Assembly: GCA_947579605.1 (NCBI GenBank)
Contig: OX388325.1
Span: 5,141,572-5,205,571, forward strand
Reading direction: 5' to 3'
Length of the DNA stretch: 64,000 nt
Source of the DNA: Athripsodes cinereus
Taxonomy: Eukaryota; Arthropoda; Insecta; Trichoptera; Leptoceridae
Under the pieces are notes generated by a model that saw nothing but the letters and a program-made list of their open reading frames with translations, was not told the DNA's origin and searched no databases. Below are positions 13,001 to 22,400 of this stretch, piece after piece. Every line of letters begins with the position of its first letter. Within the stretch, counting starts at the first letter, position 1. The translations under genes were made by a program, and so were the position numbers.

Positions 13001-13398
13001 TTTCAATGCATGTTATGTTATTTATTTTATTCATTTATACACGGCAAAGCCTTTTGCATGTTGAACAATAAAATAATAATAACAATTAGACAAGACAAGA
13101 CATTTATTTACAGTTACATGCAAGTGAATTGATGAAAAAAGATATATAATTATTTATATTTTAGAATAAAACTTAAGGGCCCCGTTTAGCAAAAAAGGTA
13201 AAATATTCCATTTTCAACAAATTTTATAGAAAAACTGCCAAAACCCATTGACCCTTGCGAACATATTGATATGATAAAATAAAAAATCAAATATTTATTA
13301 CCAATATTAGTTTTTACTAAAAAATAAATAAATCGCAGACTGACGAGATATTATATTATTTAGGTACTCTTTGTTATATCAAAATACAAATTATTTGT

Positions 13399-13432
<34 letters not shown>

Positions 13433-15376
13433 ATTTATCCTATCAAGCATATAAATACTAAAGATTTTAGCAAACTTTTTTTCGTATACAATAAATTGAG
13501 TTCATGTGGTGATTTTTGGTTTCAAAATATGATAATTTTTATCCATGAAAAAAACAAAAAAAAATTGATTTTTTTGTTCTATAATTGTAATAACTATCTA
13601 AATATTCTCAATATGAAAATAAATATACGAAAATTTGTAGGATTCTCGTGCATTTATGTACCAAACACACCCCCGAATTCGATTTTTAGAAATATGCTTT
13701 TTTATAAACTTTTTATGAAGCTAAAATCAAGTTTTTTTTTTAAAAGTTAAAGTTTGATATTGGTAATAAATATTTGTTTTCATATTTTATCAAATCAAAA
13801 TGTTTGTAGGGTCAACAAGTTTTGAGAGTTTGTGTACCAAACTTGTTGAAAATTAAATGTTTCATCGTTTTTGCTAAAGGGGCCCCTTAATATGTGGGAA
13901 CAAAAAATAATTTAAATTTTAAATGATTATAATTACTTATGTTTAATTTATTTCATTCATTCATACCATGTACCACAGGCGGGGTAGCCAGCAAACCAGC
14001 TGTATGAAATGAACATGCATTTTGTCTTCTCCGTGTCACTAAAATTTAAGACATTCTGGATGGGTAGCAAGCCTCATAAATCAATGTTATTTTTAATATT
14101 GACAGTGTGAAAACCAGACTGGTATAAGTGACAAGATGATGAAACTGAGATTAGTGATTCGTATTCGCATAGATATTGTAGAAAAAGGTTCTGCAAAAAT
14201 ATTCTTTAAGAAAACCGAGTAGTTAGTAGAAAATATTTTAAATTCATATACCATTTTGAAAATTCGACGACGGGGGGGGGGTAGAAATTTTAATGATTGA
14301 GCAATACTGTAGAAATCTAAGCAAGTAAATATTCGCTATTCCCTACGCGAATGTCGCCAACAATTGCATTTGTATTCGCGAATATCCAAAATCATACATT
14401 CGTTACATCACTAACTGAGATACACCAATAAATATCTATATTATTGGAGATGTTTATTATAAAATGAATAAAAATCACTTGTTTCATTATTTCGTAGATG
14501 GAGATTATGGTCGTATTTTTACATAATCTCATTGACACAACAAGAAATGTGTATAAAGCAACCACTGCAGCATGAAATCTCGTTTTTTTTAGAAAAGTCA
14601 CTTGTACCAGTCTGGTTCTCACCTCATAAAATTAACCATTGTACGAGGTGATATATTTAAATTTATATATGAAACTACCATATTATAAGGCTTAGAGTAC
14701 AGATGTTGTATTTATTTATTTATTCATTCTTTACTGTACATTGATTACAAACAATTACATAAAAGGTATACATTCAAATTAAATACAATCAATATACAAA
14801 GGGCGAGTTTATTGCAAAGGCGCGTTCTCTTCGAACTAACCCAAGTTTTCATAGTTTTGAGATAATCAAAGTTGAAAATTTGAGATGCCATACCATTTAG
14901 TACTTGCCAAATATAATTTTTGTTAAATATCTCGTCAATGAAACAGAGTTACGCAATAATATTCCTACGGAACATACTTCAGATGATGTAGATTTGCATG
15001 CGTATAATAACTCATTTTCGGTAAAAAATGCACTTACAACATCTGTGCTCTAAGTCATCGATATAAGGCTTAGAAAAGACAATGTTACCTTATTCGATAG
15101 TGCTCAGAGAGTAAAAGTAGGGATGCGGGTTCATGTCCCATCTGGGGCACTACTGAATAAAGTGAAGTTGTCTTTTCTAAGCCTTATATGGTAGTTTCAT
15201 GCGTTAAATTTACAAACCAGATTAATTTTTTTTTTCTGTTTGACAGCGAGGTGATGATAACTTTAGAGGAGATGATATTACCAAATGAATCGGATCAATC
15301 CTACGTGCTAACTGGATGCAAGAGAATTTTCAATAAAGTACATACTTTAGCACAAAAAAATAAACTACTCAAATAA
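7010..15376 (+). CDS. Torsin family AAA+ protein, six coding exons
   Basis: Exons 7010-7142, 8771-9039, 9705-9856, 11129-11268, 12677-12824 and 15247-15376 join into one frame of 323 codons plus stop. The length is usual for torsin, and all junctions are GT-AG. Residues 1-19 (MKRSTYIFFLILALSISTG) read as a signal peptide for ER entry. Seen in order: the N-terminal AAA segment (LSKNLFGQPLVNEIV), Walker A GTPGVGKS (88-95), Walker B ALIIFDEVN (Asp156, Glu157), sensor-I-like FISNVGG (about 191-197), the torsin segment DLIDHYIPFLPLTWEDVEKC, and the C-terminal GCK (304-306). Torsins act in the ER lumen and perinuclear space with LAP1/LULL1-type activators on membrane and nuclear-envelope homeostasis. 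Oddity: classical torsins have GKN in Walker A, whereas this protein has GKS. The start is the first ATG after a likely acceptor at 6972. Introns hold many transposons. An AATAAA sits at 15397-15402. Confidence 0.93.
7160..7994. mobile_element. TTAA-flanked MITE family C, copy 2 (torsin intron 1)
   Basis: TTAA at 7160-7163 and 7991-7994 bounds ends GGGCCCTGTTTAG and TTTTTGCTAAAGGGGCC. It carries the hAT-like insertion 7450-7765 in its middle, so it is the older of the two. Confidence 0.85.
7450..7765. mobile_element. hAT-like MITE, GGGTGGCCAACC ends (nested)
   Basis: The ends CATGGGTGGCCAACC and GGTTGGCCACCCTTG are inverted. A perfect 8-bp duplication CTATAGAT (7442-7449 and 7766-7773) flanks it. 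The interior repeats GCGGGCCGC/GCGGCCCGC words. It is inserted in TTAA element copy 2. A related copy is at 36214-36461. Confidence 0.88.
8073..8564. mobile_element. CAGTGGTACC MITE family D, copy 1 (torsin intron 1)
   Basis: It starts CAGTGGTACCGCGACACACG and ends GGTACCTACCACTG, with TA on each flank. Interior words such as GCTCGTATTTCAA and CGAGTTTAATTC recur inverted. A second copy is at 19404-19978 in RpL5 intron 3. A Tc1/mariner-like TA target is suggested. Confidence 0.75.
9915..10123. mobile_element. Foldback MITE in torsin intron 3
   Basis: The left arm ATATCATCGGTTAAATAGAA pairs with the right arm TTCTATTTAACCGACGATAT, and the inner arms (TATAATTTCACATTAACATA and its complement) pair too. 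About 209 bp in length, non-coding. Confidence 0.75.
10177..10797 (-). mobile_element. SINE family A fragment split by a hAT-like MITE
   Basis: 10177-10225 (CTGGGTTTTTGTTATAAACC, then CAACCTTATACAC) continues at 10734 (TTATACACCTTTCACAGAAAGC to GGGGAGTTTGCCGGC). Together they give the body and part of the head of SINE A in minus orientation. The interruption is 10226-10733. Confidence 0.75.
10226..10733. mobile_element. hAT-like MITE, CAGGCGTCGGCAACC ends
   Basis: The inverted ends are CAGGCGTCGGCAACC and GGTTGCCGACCCCTG. A perfect 8-bp duplication TTATACAC (10218-10225, 10734-10741) lies inside a SINE A copy. Another SINE A piece (10378-10455) sits inside this element, giving a three-level nest. 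Non-coding. Confidence 0.9.
10890..11010. repeat. Fragment of the foldback family seen at 46135-46450
   Basis: ATTGTTGCGGTTATTGTCGA, CGTTTGTAGTCGATCGACAA and GGTTTGTCTAGGGGG match the right arm of the element at 46135-46450. The left arm is not found here. Confidence 0.55.
11552..11740 (-). mobile_element. SINE family A (tRNA-derived), near full length
   Basis: Read on the minus strand, it begins with a tRNA-like head (GTAGCCTGGAGGTAGAGTCT, then the box-B-like AGTTCGATCCC). The body follows (GGTGCCGGCAAACTCCCC, ACAAGCTTTTAGTAGC, AAGGTTGTAT), ending in CCCAGATATATCTTTAAAAA. It lies in torsin intron 4. Other copies or pieces: 10177-10797, 17165-17300, 31889-32020, 40727-41290, 46211-46373 and 54538-54620. 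Mobilisation would depend on a LINE partner. Confidence 0.8.
11948..12235. mobile_element. MITE family A, copy 3, with an inserted T-rich LINE/SINE tail
   Basis: The arms (GTCAAAACACATTTTAACGT at left, GATTGTGTTTTGACTCAGGC at right) match copies 1 and 2. The centre, about 12012-12170, is replaced by a repeat with TTCACTGTACATTG and AATAAATAAATAAAATAAAA, the LINE-end-like family also seen at 53897-54030. Confidence 0.65.
12844..13010 (+). mobile_element. SINE family B fragment
   Basis: Matches the full copy at 40372-40613 from GGCCAGGGCA through TGGGTCTGGGTGTTACATGT and TTAGTTTGGGACTAGCTCGG, but lacks the tRNA-like head. Confidence 0.75.
13172..13890. mobile_element. TTAA-flanked MITE family C, copy 3 (torsin intron 5)
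   Basis: TTAAGGGCCCCGTTTAGC at left and GCTAAAGGGGCCCCTTAA at right. It is closely similar to 3919-4651 throughout and contains an expanded (AT)n run near 13405-13430. Confidence 0.87.
14107..14622. mobile_element. Foldback element in torsin intron 5
   Basis: GTGAAAACCAGACTGGTATA at the left pairs with TACCAGTCTGGTTCTCAC at the right, with a G-run (GACGGGGGGGGGG) in the interior. No coding frame. Confidence 0.72.
14671..15198. mobile_element. Compound palindrome (two hairpins in one foldback)
   Basis: The outer arms are GAAACTACCATATTATAAGG and TAAGCCTTATATGGTAGTTTC. Inside, 14690-15054 has arms CTTAGAGTACAGATGTTGT / ACAACATCTGTGCTCTAAG around a T-rich LINE-end repeat. 15061-15186 is a second hairpin (ATATAAGGCTTAGAAAAGAC / GTCTTTTCTAAGCCTTATAT) holding a box-B-like GGTTCATGTCCC. 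It ends about 50 bp before torsin's last exon. Confidence 0.65.
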
Positions 15377-16459
15377 TAGCAATACAACTGATTTTAAATA
15401 AAACAAAACTTAAATCTAGCAAGAGTTTTAATTTATAATCCTGGTTTTATATATCATAGTGCCACATCAAGCCATGTTATCTCATGGGGCTCATAAAGTG
15501 GCTAGGTTTAATAGCATAACCTCGTTGCATATTCAAGAAGGGACATGTGAATTCATAAATGTTTTGACATTTCTAGAATAAACTGCTCATAATGACATCA
15601 TAACCATTTTATAAAGTGATTCTTAGTATCAAATATTAAAATTCAATACTTGAATAATATCACATACCAATAAGAATTATCACAGGGTTGATGCAGTTCC
15701 CGAAGGTGGCCATAACACTCGTTCTATGGCTGGAGGAGTGAGTCTTGTCCCATTGTTGAGTACCGCCTTGGGACAACAGTCTGTGTCTTATGTAATTTGA
15801 AACAAGTGTTTCTTTCTACTATTGATTATTCATTCCCAGAGAGACGTCTTTCCACTTATAAGGTCATTATCAATTCAGTCTGTGTCTTGTCTGGCTCCAA
15901 GGATGTACAACTTGGTTCCAGATGCGCTGAGAGCTTTGAGCCAATTGAGGGATTGGCTTTTGAAGATGGGCCAGGGCGAGGCTAGGATTATGTTGATTAT
16001 TTTAGTAGCCACTTCTATCAATCTTTGAGTGAGTGTTATTAAGATTTTTCTAATGCAACACTTGTTTAGCATTGTTTTATCACTACATAAGTCACTGTTA
16101 TCAATATTATCAGTTATTATACTTATTTGTTAAATATTTTGTATTTATCCTAATAGTTTCTCCGGTTTTTGATATTAATCTTATTTTTCTATCTTACATA
16201 AATATTTCTCTATCTTTTTATCAGTTATTACTAGCATATGGCTGCCCACGAAATATATGTGACTCACAGATACGAGAAAACCTATGAGAAAGAAGATAAT
16301 AGATATTCTATGAGAAATTTCATATAATCCTGCTATTTCCAAAGAAACATAGTAAGGTGATAGAATAAAAATGCACATATCAAGTTACAGTCAACACAAT
16401 CAATATGTCGTCTGTAGAAGATGTATTATTGAATGTATAAAATAATAATATAACAGTGT
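15377..16459. other. Convergent intergenic region torsin / RpL5
   Basis: Two genes face each other tail to tail. The torsin polyadenylation signal AATAAA is at 15397-15402. Around 15880-16000 a short stretch reads PRMYNLVPDALRALSQLRDW on the plus strand, which resembles the degenerate tail of a retroelement ORF, though it is too short to name. The remainder is AT-rich without recognised features. Confidence 0.55.
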
Positions 16460-19400
16460 CTAGTCCTCTTCTGGAGTAGCCTTGAGTGTCTTGATGAAGT
16501 TGATCTTCTTCTGTCTGATGCGGTTCTTCCTGTCCGCCAACTTCATCTTGGCCTTGTTCCATCTCCTCTGTGTGGCTCCTTCCTTCTTTGCCTTCTTCTC
16601 CTTTGGTACACGCACAGGGTCGGTTCTGATAGCTGCGTGTGCCTTCTTGTACATCTCTTCAATCTGCAAACAAACAAACAAAATGTTTCATAATTATTGA
16701 CATACAATTACGGAACTAATACAAGCTTTTTTAAAAATGTATGAAACTTCCTTTTCAAAAATAAGTGTCCTAGGAGAATGTTTCAATATTTTGAATATGA
16801 TACCGTGTACCATAGCACAGTACCCTGTGGACTAACTGCGTGTGACCAATATACAGGTGTACGTCATCGTTAAAAAGTAAATGACAGCAATTGTAGCCAT
16901 TTTCAATTATTTTTTGTGCCTCTTTCAATAAATAAATTTCTAGACTTACAGAATCGGAGATGACTCCCAGTTTGATGTATTTACTAAACTGTCTCTTGAA
17001 GGCTTCCTCGTCTCCTTCCTCTAAACTCTTCATGTACTCAGCCACGTGAAGACCAAATATGTGCTGTCTGTAACAAAATTTAATTTTATATATTTATTTA
17101 GTACAGCATTAGGTCTTTTAATTTCAAGAATACAAAGCTTTAATACACATATACATACATTTAAAAAAAAAAAATTATCTGGGTTTTATTATAAACCCAA
17201 ATACATTTTACAGTAAACTAAAAGCTTGTGTCGTTAAAGAGGAGTTTGTCAGCACCTGGGTTCTAAGCACTGACCCTTTGTTCACGAGGCCGAGACTCTA
17301 AATTCTTTCTAATCATCCGTAGTCCATTGGTTTGTAAATGTGAATCGTCAGGCAATTATAAACAATTTTTCACAAACAGTGTAATAATCATAAATCATTG
17401 TATCAAAGTTATTTCGAGTGTAAAAGGCCCAAAAAAACTTGTCGTCAGTGTATGTAAAAAATTAATAGTAATAATATTAAATGAATAAGGTGGTCAATGC
17501 CAAATAGATAGTAATAAATAGTCCCATTTCGCATTTCATCTATGTTGTAAAAGGCTATTCCAACAAGATTCTTTTTCACCTCTCTGATATTCTACATGGA
17601 TCATATAGACGTCGATGGATAAATGTAAGACTTCACTGAGTTTTTACTTTTCTCATTATTTGAGCAACGCATTGACTAAATGACTGTTATGTTAAGAAGA
17701 GTAAATTAATTTAAACAGAGTAATAATAATAATAATATTGGGCTTGTATATTTTAATTGATGCATGTCTATCTATACCATCTCTGCATTTGTGATGTTCT
17801 ATGTACAGGACACTCGAAAATTTACAGAAAAGAAATATGATGCATATGATTTTTTTCATTTCGGCATGCTCTAAAAGAACTGTTCATTAAGACATTAAAA
17901 TCCTTGTTTGAAATAATATTAATTGCGTTTTCATATTACTCAAACATACAAATAATCAGTACAAAAAAGAATTTTTTTCAACATGTGATGACCATAATAT
18001 ATATTTCAACGAATTACACATAACACTAATTTTGAGACATGCCTAATATAAAATAGTTGGGTGTGTGTAGTACAGACGGGTTTGAGCGCACACTTCTGAA
18101 TGCGTTGCGCCCTCACAACCAAATGAATGCACTGTAATGTTGTTACTGTAGCTCCGATATGGCTGCCCAGGGATGCCTTTCATGGCGAGCTGGGGGATGA
18201 AAGGAGCATCTAACCATTATTCACTAATCTGACAAGCAGTATTACCAGTTACATAAAATAGAGAAACATTTATAAACAAATCTGAATGTAAGATATAACG
18301 GCAATTTATAAATTCTTAAAATGTAAATTAGTTGAATTAGAAGATTTGACAAATATTTTAAGAACATTACACACATTTACCTATGCATTGTGTCACATTT
18401 TGTGGGCTCAATACCAGAACTACTCAATATTTGGTTGTTTTGAGTTATATTATGTAACTGAATAATGTCATCAATAGTGCAGTTTCCCTCCAACATAGAG
18501 ATTTGAAATTAGTCTAATTGTATAATAATATGTATAATACCTATGTACATCTGCGTTGAAGCTCTTTGATTCAGCACTGTAACCAGGGAACCTCTTGGTG
18601 GAGTGTGGGATGTTGAGGCCTCCGTCTGCGGCCCCCTTCAGGGCTCCAAACACACGGGCGCCTGTGGTAGTGCGGGCCAGACCTACGTCCAAGTGGCATC
18701 TAGAAAAAACACAAAGAAAACATTTTAAAATTATTATAAATATTTCAATTCGTCCACAGTGCTTCGTACTTTTACTAAACAAGCAATAGGCAATAATGTA
18801 GTTTTTCTTACACATATGGATGTTTTTTTCCAAGTATGGAGTATATTATTACATTTCACATGAAGAAGTTCTTCTACGCAGGATTGAGAAATTTAAAAAC
18901 ATCCGATAATGTAACCTGCATAAGAGAAGAAACAAGCTTACCATAACGATAATAATAATAACTTGTATTATATTGTATGCGACTGGATAGCAATATATGA
19001 GATGATCCAGCCATAAAGTTATACAATACACAATGATACTGTGGTCCATGTTCGACACAGAACAATCAAATAGGGATTGAACGGCAATTAGCATGGACTT
19101 AACAACAACAAAAAATATTGCCCTTGCCCATTGAAAATAAACCAGTTATAATATTTCATTGTACGTTTAAGGGACAGTTTTATAAACATTCATTCGTAAC
19201 GCTTGGTACTAATTTTAACTAAAATTTGGTTTACCGGTGAACTAAGCATCAGGTGTTTGATTATAGCCCAACTTCAGGTGGTTAAATGTATTACAAGACG
19301 TTTTGGTAGATGCCATTTTTAATTAACTGTCATTGCATTGGCATTAGCACAGCCAAAATCATACATACATCACAACAGGGATACTGTTATTTTTTTTCAA

Positions 19401-22400
19401 ATTCAGTGGTATCTTGACATACGAGTGCCGCAACATATGAGTTTTTGAGATATGAGCCGTTGAGCGAGCAATTTTTTTATTTGAAATAAGAGCACACTTG
19501 AGTAGCACCGCACCGTGAGCACACACCGTAGCACTTGAGATACGGGCTATTCAATGACACTTATCTAAAGATCTCATTTTCTGAACATTCTGAAAGGGAG
19601 GAAGAAACAAACCTCCTTGGACATGTTTTTTTTAAACGGCCTACAGGTGAAAGTGAGAAAAGCGTGGCGAAGAGGGCAAAAACCAATGAAGAGAAAAACA
19701 GTGACAAAAATTAAACGAAAGTAACACTTTTTAAATCTAGTTGTTTTCTTTACATTATCTTTTAATTTGTTTTTGTACAATATTTGTCATTAATAAATAC
19801 ATTTTTCTTATTCAAAAACACGTAACAAAAATAACTGGGGTGACATTTTGGGGGCTGGAACAGATTAATGGCAGTTCAATGAATTTCAATGGGGAAATTT
19901 GTTTTGAGATACACAAGTAATTTGGAATACAAGCAAGGTTGCGGAACAAATTAAACTCAATATGTCGAATTACCACCGTACTAAGTAACTGTAATAATAT
20001 TTACAGTTTTCAACTGTGTCACCTTCAATATTATTTACTTCATTAAAATAATACAAAATACAAATTTTAACAAAAGGATCATCACAGGACTAAATGACTA
20101 GGTTGGTAAGTAACATACCTGAAGGCGCCTGGTCCATCCTCGACTCCCTCCACATTATACTCTGCCCCGTTGACCTCCTGGTTGCCAGGGTACAGGGTGT
20201 CCAGCCCCAGTTTGTTGAGAACTCGTCTGGCCAACAAGAGTCCTGTGGAGTACGCAGCTGCGTAGTTTGTAAGTCCTACCTGCAGTATATATATACACAC
20301 AATTATTTATTTATTTGATTTTAATCTTTTTGTACATCATTATACATATTGTATATGTGTTTAGTGCAAGATTCAATCTTAGTTTGGGACTAGCTCCATG
20401 TGTGTGATTGTCTATAGATGTTATGTTATGTATAAATAAATTACTCTATTTATAGCATAACAGCATAATATTCCCTGTAGCATATAAACATACAATAGTC
20501 TTCTCCATGTCAATGAAAGTTAAGACATTCAGAATGTGAATGTAGGTATACCTTGTGGTATACCTCGTAGTTCAAATCTTTTCAAGGCAAGAAGATCAAA
20601 GATAATTTATCAGAGATCCTGAGTTCAATTCCTGCTGTCGATCATTCCCCCTTCACGGTATTATCTCTCGCTTAGTTTAAAAATGTTTTGAGTTGTATTT
20701 CAGTTTCAAACAAGCTCGGATTCACAATGTTAATATATTCCGGGTTTGATAAAAGTAACTTGTATTATATTGTATGCGACTGGATAATCAATATATGAGA
20801 TGATCCAGCCATATGGTAATACAATACACAATGATACTGTGGTCCATGTTCGACACAGAACAATCAGATATGAATTGATCGGCAATTTGCATGGACTTCA
20901 TAACAATGAGCAATTAAAATTGCCTAGATTCAAATGAGAAATATTGCATTTGTATCTCCCTTTGTACTCCCACTATCAAAGATATTGAAGTGTTTGTGAT
21001 ATTATTTTGAGTTCTTTTAACAGAAGGAAACTCAATAGTCATCACTATTAATCATATAAATTTAGTGGGATTTAACTGTTAAAGAAAATACACTTTTATA
21101 GAACTCAAAATAGAGATGATCTTTAAACACCTAACAAAAAACTACACATGAAATTTTAGAGAATGTAAAAGTAAAAGCACACTATATTGTAAAACATAAT
21201 TTTTCAGCATGGTCTTTCAAAGTTTCACCGAGAAGAATGGTTGGTAAAACATTGCAAGATAGAGTGAAGAATGACGATATCAGGAGAATGAGCGGATGCG
21301 AGATGAGTGTTGTGGACAGAATGCGTGTAAACAAGTTGAGATGGTTTGGACATGTTGAGCGAATGCAAGATGAAAGGATGACGAAGAGGATATATTTTTC
21401 TGAAAGAAGGGGTGTGAGGAAGCGCTGACGTCCAAGAACCATATGGACCAAATTCTTAAGGACGGACATGCGTTGAGTAAGAGAAATCGACGTGCATGTA
21501 TGAGAAACTGGATGAATGTAGAGGAAGCGAAAGAAGTATGTAAGGATAGATCTATATGGCGTTCCGTTCTCTCTGCCTACCCCTCCTGGACATGGCGTGA
21601 AGGAATAGTATAGTAGTCTTTCAAAGTTTTTTCAACAAAATTAAATTTACTTCTTAATGTTTGTTGATCCAAAGTTACTGTCAAAAATGATTGTCATTGC
21701 TTTTTATTGACTGAAAACAATATGTCAATAATGTTGCCATGCTATGAAGATTACAAAATATAATCTGTTCTCATTTCAAGGTGAATATGCCATCAAAACG
21801 AGTGCAATGGGGATTAAAACTTTGATCAAAATTCTACATAGTGTATTTTCACCCTGATATATAGACTTATGTAAAATAAATAACCTTGATTCCATATTTA
21901 GGCAGCTCATGTGAGTACGCGGCGCAAATGATCCTGTCTCCGTCGATTCTGGAGAAGGCAATCTGGCAGGTGATGTCCTTGTTGGACAATCTCACAATCA
22001 TGCGGTACTTGGGTGTGTTGTACTTATTTTTGTCCTGCACGGTGAGCCTCTTGCGGGCATAGTAATCTGTCTTGCCTTCCCTGCGCCTCTTGAATTTCAC
22101 TTGGTATCTCTTGAAGTACTGCTTGTTCTTCACCACCTTCACAAAACCCTAAAACACAAATAAATAAATGCATTAATAAATATAATCACACATAATAAAA
22201 CTTCCTTTACTAGACACGTAGGAAGAAGACTTCAATAATGACATTGTTTGTCTACTATGTTGAGTTTTTATTGAGGGAAAAGTCTTTGGTCTTCCAAGGA
22301 CATTGTCAATCCAACAGAAGTTTTATTGATTGACAATGTCTATGGAAAACAAAACATGTCTCTCAATAAAAAATCGACACAGTAGAAAAAACCCAAATAT

